Below are positions 6,639 to 10,355 of a stretch of 10,355 nucleotides of DNA, piece after piece. The DNA comes from Candidatus Bathyarchaeota archaeon. Its GTDB lineage: Archaea; Thermoproteota; Bathyarchaeia; Bathyarchaeales; Bathycorpusculaceae. How positions within the stretch are numbered: position 1 is the stretch's first letter; each line of letters opens with the position of its first letter. Made by a program: the position numbers and the translations under genes. The notes below the pieces were generated by a model, which did no database searches, was not told where the DNA came from, and saw only the letters and a list, made by a program, of their open reading frames with translations. The stretch lies in contig JAUUWK010000029.1 in the NCBI GenBank assembly GCA_030589055.1, positions 1 through 10,355 on the forward strand. Direction: 5' to 3'.

Positions 6639-6869
6639 AAACGTTTTCCTCAGAAAATACTAAGCCAATCACTCTCAGCCTTTTTCTGTTCCATTAGTCC
6701 TCCCACTAGGAGCTTCAACTATACTCAAAAAAAACGTAAACTCTAAACTAGCTTTCACGTGCAAATGAAATTTCAACGTCACAAGCTTCTAAACCAAGAA
6801 AAAATAAGCCCATAAAATCTAAGCTGACTTATGACTAGAAACTCTACTGAATTCAAAGCACTTGTGCCA

Positions 6870-6876
6870 AGAGGTG
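6870..6876 (+). promoter_or_regulatory. Ribosome binding site that fixes the VOC gene start
   Basis: AGAGGTGA-like purine tract ending five bases before the ATG at 6882. The earlier in-frame ATG at 6831 has no such site and lies very near a TATA-like CATAAAAT (6811-6818), so it may not even be transcribed. Confidence 0.55.
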
Positions 6877-6881
6877 AAGTC

Positions 6882-7223
6882 ATGGTCGATAAAAACGATG
6901 TGAAAGAATCAGACGAGAATTACTTTTGTCACATTGTTATTCCTTGTGGAAAGTTTGAAGAGTCGAAGCTCTTCTATGAAAAAGTTCTTGGATGGAGAAT
7001 TCAAGAACAGCCCGGGACGACTTGTTGTTGGGACATTCTACCATCATCAAGAAAAGGAGCGAGCGCTGAATTGAACGCGGAAGAAGAAGTGGTAGTTCCA
7101 ACGATTTATACATCTAACATCGATGCAAAACTAGAACTAGTCGAAAACTCTGGCGGTAAGAAACTTGAGGACAAGACACCCATCGGCGAGAAGGGAAAAT
7201 ACGGATACTTTGCATTATTTTAG
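6882..7223 (+). CDS. VOC / glyoxalase-fold protein, frameshifted near its end
   Basis: A small protein of the vicinal oxygen chelate fold. It shows the usual opening HIVIPCGKFEESKLFYEKVLGW (metal-site position His17, then the FYEKVLGW helix), a middle strand TIYTSNIDAKLELVENSGGKKLEDKTPIGEKGKYGYFALF, and an abrupt TAG. Family members continue after this strand with a DPxGN turn and a last short strand. Exactly that is found one frame over, from 7223 to 7264: GPHGNKMCLYSEK then TAA. Restoring one base in the TTTT at 7218-7221 gives a 127-residue protein of normal family length (FALFLGPHGN). As it stands the 113-residue product lacks the last strand and possibly a metal ligand. VOC proteins range from lyases to dioxygenases and binding proteins; the substrate cannot be told. 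The start at 6882 was chosen for its ribosome site; an in-frame ATG at 6831 would add 17 residues. Confidence 0.8.
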   Translation: MVDKNDVKESDENYFCHIVIPCGKFEESKLFYEKVLGWRIQEQPGTTCCWDILPSSRKGASAELNAEEEVVVPTIYTSNIDAKLELVENSGGKKLEDKTPIGEKGKYGYFALF

Positions 7224-7264
7224 GACCTCATGGAAACAAGATGTGTCTTTATTCTGAAAAATAA
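7223..7264 (+). pseudogene. Displaced C-terminal tail of the VOC gene
   Basis: Thirteen codons (GPHGNKMCLYSEK) then TAA, in the +1 frame relative to the VOC gene. They match the final turn and strand expected for that fold, so this is its lost end and not an independent gene. Confidence 0.75.
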
Positions 7265-7319
7265 TCCCAGCGGCAAGAAAAACAAGCAATTAGCACTCCA
7301 TCCAATTGTAAACTAGAGA

Positions 7320-7327
7320 TTTTTTTT
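7320..7327 (+). terminator. T8 terminator of the VOC gene
   Basis: Eight T in a row, 56 bases after the repaired stop codon at 7262-7264 and before the convergent HD hydrolase gene. No clear hairpin precedes it. Confidence 0.45.
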
Positions 7328-7379
7328 GACAATATCGAATAGCTCGCACGTGAACACACGCGGAAAATATGCTAATGGA

Positions 7380-7934
7380 CTAAAGACCTATTTCTGCAGT
7401 GTATTTCTTGAGCCCTTCGAGGGCGATTTCAAAGAATTTTTCTCTCGGAACTCCATTTTTTTCGCAGAAGAGGATTCTTTCCCTGTCGGCTCCTCTAGCA
7501 AAGTCTTTAGCCTTAAACTTCTTCTTTACAGTCTTGACTTTCACGTCTGCCAGTTTCTTTGAAGGCATCACCAAAGCACAAGCAACCAACAAACCTGAAA
7601 TAGCATCACAACAAATCAAAGCCTTCTCGATCCTACTTTCAGGAAGAACACCGGTACGCTCGAAATTATGAGCCTTAATAGCCCTAAGAACTTCCTCAGA
7701 AACTAATTCCTTCAAAATCTCCCCAGCCAAAACACCATGCCTTTCCCATGCATCACCTATCTTTTCATAATCAATATCATGAAGCAAACCAGTCAACCCC
7801 CACAAATCCTCATCCTCCCCCAAGTACCTCGCCAAACCCCTCATAACCGCCTCAACAGCGATCATGTGAAAAACAACATTCCTTTTCTTAACGTTTTCTT
7901 TAACCAAGCTAAGAGCTTCTTCCCTCGTTAACAT
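7380..7934 (-). CDS. HD-superfamily hydrolase, COG2316-like
   Basis: A 184-residue predicted metal-dependent phosphohydrolase with a complete HD domain. The ligands are in order: His23 (VVFHMIAVEAVM), His52-Asp53 (LTGLLHDIDYEK), the accessory His66 (WERHGVLAGEIL) and His89 (IKAHNFERTG), and the final Asp110 (ALICCDAISGL). The C-terminal part (VPSKKLADVKVKTVKKKFK-like block, then FARGADRERI) matches what I remember of the COG2316 family of predicted hydrolases, whose substrate is not established. The length is normal for it. The ATG at 7934 opens the standard N-terminus (MLTREEAL). Its own TATA box lies at 7971-7978, so it is probably not dependent on the radical SAM gene upstream. It ends in TAG and converges on the VOC gene. 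It is not a close copy of the short HD gene at 3894-4286. Confidence 0.85.
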   Translation of the reverse strand: MLTREEALSLVKENVKKRNVVFHMIAVEAVMRGLARYLGEDEDLWGLTGLLHDIDYEKIGDAWERHGVLAGEILKELVSEEVLRAIKAHNFERTGVLPESRIEKALICCDAISGLLVACALVMPSKKLADVKVKTVKKKFKAKDFARGADRERILFCEKNGVPREKFFEIALEGLKKYTAEIGL

Positions 7935-7970
7935 GAAGCCACCACGTGAATCGCTAATGTCGCGCTATTC

Positions 7971-7978
7971 TTTTATAA
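7971..7978 (-). promoter_or_regulatory. TATA box of the HD hydrolase gene
   Basis: TTATAAAA on the minus strand within AAAGTTATAAAAGAATAG, 37-44 bases before the ATG at 7934. The predicted transcript starts near 7949. Confidence 0.55.
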
Positions 7979-8003
7979 CTTTCTTCGTTCGCCTGGAAAG
8001 ACT

Positions 8004-8087
8004 TTATTCAAATTCTCCGTACATCTGGTCTGGACCCAACGTGTCAGGATATTTCTTTCGCAGCATACAACGTGCAGCATAGCATCA
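8004..8087 (-). pseudogene. Readable tail of the radical SAM gene beyond an in-frame TGA
   Basis: After the TGA at 8085-8087 the same frame stays open for 26 codons to a TAA at 8004-8006. The tail starts CYAARCMLRKKYP and ends LGPDQMYGEFE. This looks like the conserved end of this radical SAM group (a CY-AR-LRKKYP helix then a PDQMYG motif), so the original protein was about 301 residues long. Confidence 0.75.
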
Positions 8088-8909
8088 ATGACATGCGTCC
8101 GCATAGAATTCATCATGCGGCAAACCAAACTTTTCAACCAAAGCAACGGGGCCACCACGAATCAAAGGCTCAAGAATTGGATTCTCACAAGGATTATATT
8201 CTTCAATTATTTTTGAGAAAGGCTTCTGCCAAGCATTGCCAATTGAAAGACCTTGACAAACATGAACATACCCAAGAGGATCAACATGAACCCTTTCGGG
8301 ATCAACAAGGTCTTCGTAGGGGCATTCCGTGAATTCACGCCAAGGTTTTTTGTCTGCTTCTTGTGCCAATTTTGAGGTTGCTCTCCCCTTGTACATAAGC
8401 TCATACAAACCTACTTTTGCTCCTTCAATTTCACTGGGGCACGAAACCTTCGCCTTTGGATATTTAATTGAAAGTATTTCAGCCTTCATGTTCAAGTCAT
8501 TTGCAGCCTTCACAGCATTTTCCACCTCCTCAATTCGCCAGTTTTCTCCATGATAAAGGTCACTGCTTAAGCTCAATTCGACATTCTCAGCTTTAGCCAT
8601 TGGAAGAAGCCATTCCACAGCATCTTCCGGAGAAGTAGCCCAATAACAGTTCGAAAGAACCTCCACACGAAAACCAAGCTTCACAGCCTCCTCAACAGCC
8701 CTAACCATAATCGGATAATACAGAAAATGTTCCCCTCCCTCTAATGAAACAAAATCCACGGTTCCCAGATTCTTGGCTTCTGCCAATACATTCTTAATCT
8801 GTTCAATAGTGAACACGCCTCCAGCCTTCGGACTGCCCCAAACAAAACAATGGTCACATTCCACCTCGCACCTATAAGTTAGAAGAAAATGAACACCCTT
8901 TAGCTTCAA
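8085..8909 (-). CDS. Radical SAM protein interrupted by TGA near its C-terminus
   Basis: A radical SAM enzyme: the cluster motif is CEVECDHC (Cys14, Cys18, Cys21), followed by the SAM-binding EGGEHF (57-62), a variant of the usual GGEP. Further cysteines at 196 (TECPYE), 218 (YVHVCQG), 241 and 273 resemble a SPASM/twitch-like region that holds an auxiliary iron-sulfur cluster in peptide- or protein-modifying members. The reaction is unknown and no precursor peptide is seen nearby. Translation starts at a TTG (8907-8909), directly after an in-frame TGA; MKLKGVHFLLTYRC is the N-terminus expected of this group. The frame then stops at a TGA at codon 275 (ACH-stop-CY), but 26 more family-like codons follow. 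The stop removes Cys276 and Cys281, possible cluster ligands. It may be a TTA-to-TGA mutation, a sequence error or readthrough. Confidence 0.8.
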   Translation of the reverse strand: MKLKGVHFLLTYRCEVECDHCFVWGSPKAGGVFTIEQIKNVLAEAKNLGTVDFVSLEGGEHFLYYPIMVRAVEEAVKLGFRVEVLSNCYWATSPEDAVEWLLPMAKAENVELSLSSDLYHGENWRIEEVENAVKAANDLNMKAEILSIKYPKAKVSCPSEIEGAKVGLYELMYKGRATSKLAQEADKKPWREFTECPYEDLVDPERVHVDPLGYVHVCQGLSIGNAWQKPFSKIIEEYNPCENPILEPLIRGGPVALVEKFGLPHDEFYADACH

Positions 8910-9017
8910 TCAGCAACACCGTTTTCAAAATCAAACGTTCAGTCATAATTAAATCTTGAGATAGAGGAGAAAGGTTTGATAAGTGTTTAAGACGCTTCTG
9001 TCGCTTCGTCAGAGTTG

Positions 9018-10355
9018 TTAGGAAATAGCAATGTAGACTTTTTTATTGTCCAGTTGATATTCATGCCATTCTGCGTCGACTTCTCGGCTTTCATGTAAAT
9101 AAACTTTTTCAGCGCGGACAAGTTCCTTCATTTTCTTCAAATATGGTTTTAAGAGGTTAACACTTCTCTCTTCCAGTTTGGCTATGTGAACAGCGTTTAA
9201 AACGTCAGTTGGCACGTAACCAAGCTCCTTCCTCAGGGATTGGACTCTGCGGGCTAAGTCGCGCATCAAACCTTCACCCAGCAGATCCCAGTCGCGGAAG
9301 GTGTTCAAGAAAACCTGCGTGTCTCCTTCCGACGCGGAACCCCACTCTTTAGAAGAAATATACTCTGAAACTTTTCGAGTGTACTCCGCTGTTTTAACAT
9401 TTACGAGTTCCAAGAATATCTCTTCCAAATCCGTTAAGGACTTGGATATCTTTTTGGGAGATGCAACAACCACTTTGCGGAGCGGCCAGCGTCTCTTCAG
9501 CTTTGCAGACTGCCTTGCAGAATAAACCAGTGAAACGCAACGAAAGAGATTCTCGAAATCTTTTTCTAAGGGTTCGTCTCGCATTTCTTTACTTGGTGTA
9601 GGCCAGCTTTCAAAGTTTACCGATTCATGTAGTGTTTGGTCAAGTCGTTTGTAAGCTTTTTGATATAAGGACTCGCTTAGGTATGGGGTAATCGGATTGA
9701 ACAGGAGCGTGACTGTCTTTAGGGTGCGCCATAGGTTTGCGTAGATTGTTAGTCTTCTGTCTAGGGTTTCCGGATCATCTGTCCAGAGTTCTTTGCGGAT
9801 CATAGGCACGTAAAGGCGGCTTAAGGTGTCTATGACGAAGTCTTCTAACGTTGCCAGGGCGATGTTGAATTCGCATTTATCCAGTCCAACCGTGTACTTC
9901 TCTATTGCTTCTTGAAGTTTTGACAGCAGCCAAAGATCTGTTTTTTTAAGCTGTTTCTTCTGTTTCGCCCACTCAACCGTGTGTTTTTGCGGGTCAAAGT
10001 TGTCGTATTCAGCGTTTTGCACGAAGAACCTGTTCAAATGGTACAGTGTGGATAGAACTTGATATGGACGACGTCTTAGGTCCTGAACGTCAAAATCCAT
10101 GAATTCGATAGGCGAACACTTTCGCAATAGATAGAATCTACACACATCTGCCGAACTTTTTTCAAAAAGCTTATTGGCTTCTATTACATTTCCGACGCTT
10201 TTGCTCATTTTTCTACCTTTTGCGTCTTGAGTTAAACCTTGAAACAAGAACGCCCTGTAGGGTGCTTCTGCTTTTCCAGTTAGTACGACATGTTCCAGCA
10301 GTAGCGAGTTTGCCCATCCTCTAGTTTGATCTATCCCCTCTGTTAGAAAGTCAAC
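9018..10355 (-). CDS. ileS: Isoleucyl-tRNA synthetase, C-terminal 445 residues (5' end outside window)
   Basis: Charges tRNA-Ile with isoleucine for translation in the cytoplasm. The frame is open to the right edge, so the first 600 or so residues, including the HIGH motif and the editing domain, are missing from the window. The visible part begins in the Rossmann core with EGIDQTRGW and the KMSKS loop (KGRKMSKSVGN, codons at 10197-10211), which binds ATP. The anticodon-binding helical domain follows, with the typical DLWLLSKLQ, LYVPMIRKELW and LFNPITPYLSESLY segments, then RWPLRKVVV and a C-terminal alpha/beta extension ending in TAA. The order and spacing are those of archaeal/eukaryotic-type IleRS. 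A TTG at 10247 sits within the core domain and is not a start. Nothing looks broken. Confidence 0.95.
   Translation of the reverse strand, partial: VDFLTEGIDQTRGWANSLLLEHVVLTGKAEAPYRAFLFQGLTQDAKGRKMSKSVGNVIEANKLFEKSSADVCRFYLLRKCSPIEFMDFDVQDLRRRPYQVLSTLYHLNRFFVQNAEYDNFDPQKHTVEWAKQKKQLKKTDLWLLSKLQEAIEKYTVGLDKCEFNIALATLEDFVIDTLSRLYVPMIRKELWTDDPETLDRRLTIYANLWRTLKTVTLLFNPITPYLSESLYQKAYKRLDQTLHESVNFESWPTPSKEMRDEPLEKDFENLFRCVSLVYSARQSAKLKRRWPLRKVVVASPKKISKSLTDLEEIFLELVNVKTAEYTRKVSEYISSKEWGSASEGDTQVFLNTFRDWDLLGEGLMRDLARRVQSLRKELGYVPTDVLNAVHIAKLEERSVNLLKPYLKKMKELVRAEKVYLHESREVDAEWHEYQLDNKKVYIAIS

Noticed and set aside
8085..8087. TGA as selenocysteine or as a reassigned codon
   Set aside because: The ACH-x-CY setting is tempting, but I see no SECIS-like structure in the 70 bases after the TAA at 8004. 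UGA ends at least four other genes here (the PH-like gene, pyrG, ArsR-like and GNAT genes), which argues against reassignment.
8991..9010. GACG/CGTC hairpin after the IleRS stop
   Set aside because: A four-base stem with a 12-base loop, explained as well by the short direct repeat CGCTTC; no T-run follows on the minus strand.
1..10355. CRISPR array, insertion sequence, phage or toxin-antitoxin content
   Set aside because: No regularly spaced repeats, transposase or integrase motifs, terminal inverted repeats or known toxin/antitoxin pairs were seen.

Overview
This window looks archaeal. The CTP synthase and the isoleucyl-tRNA synthetase read as archaeal types, TATA-like boxes sit about 25 bases before the probable transcript starts, T-runs follow genes where terminators are expected, and TTG starts are used. 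A secreted protein with cohesin-like, PKD and dockerin-like modules beside these genes recalls Bathyarchaeia or related uncultured lineages. That assignment is an inference from protein style only.

Layout: the left edge cuts a gene whose tail resembles a PH-like domain. It is followed by pyrG (CTP synthase, 379-2004). A 689-base stretch without a supported gene (2005-2693) leads to the secreted modular protein (2694-3752). A short HD-domain gene that seems to have lost its second half follows (3894-4286), then a 32-residue SEC-C zinc-motif protein (4400-4498). A convergent terminator zone separates these from a minus-strand operon. That operon has an ArsR-like regulator with a coiled-coil N-terminus (5325-5918), overlapping by four bases a downstream gene of unknown function (4702-5328). 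Its promoter carries a perfect inverted repeat. Next come a GNAT acetyltransferase (minus) and a divergent VOC/glyoxalase-fold gene (plus). A COG2316-like HD hydrolase, a radical SAM protein and the C-terminal 445 residues of IleRS (all minus) complete the window.

The genes do not form one pathway. They are housekeeping genes (pyrG, ileS) among small accessory genes with their own promoters. The most notable observations are two coding disruptions with clear, readable continuations: a one-base frameshift at the end of the VOC gene, and an in-frame TGA near the end of the radical SAM gene. Others are the tiny SEC-C gene, the regulator/unknown operon with its putative operator, and a CTP synthase with changes at normally invariant positions. 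UGA is the ordinary stop of at least four other genes here, so a general reassignment of UGA is unlikely.
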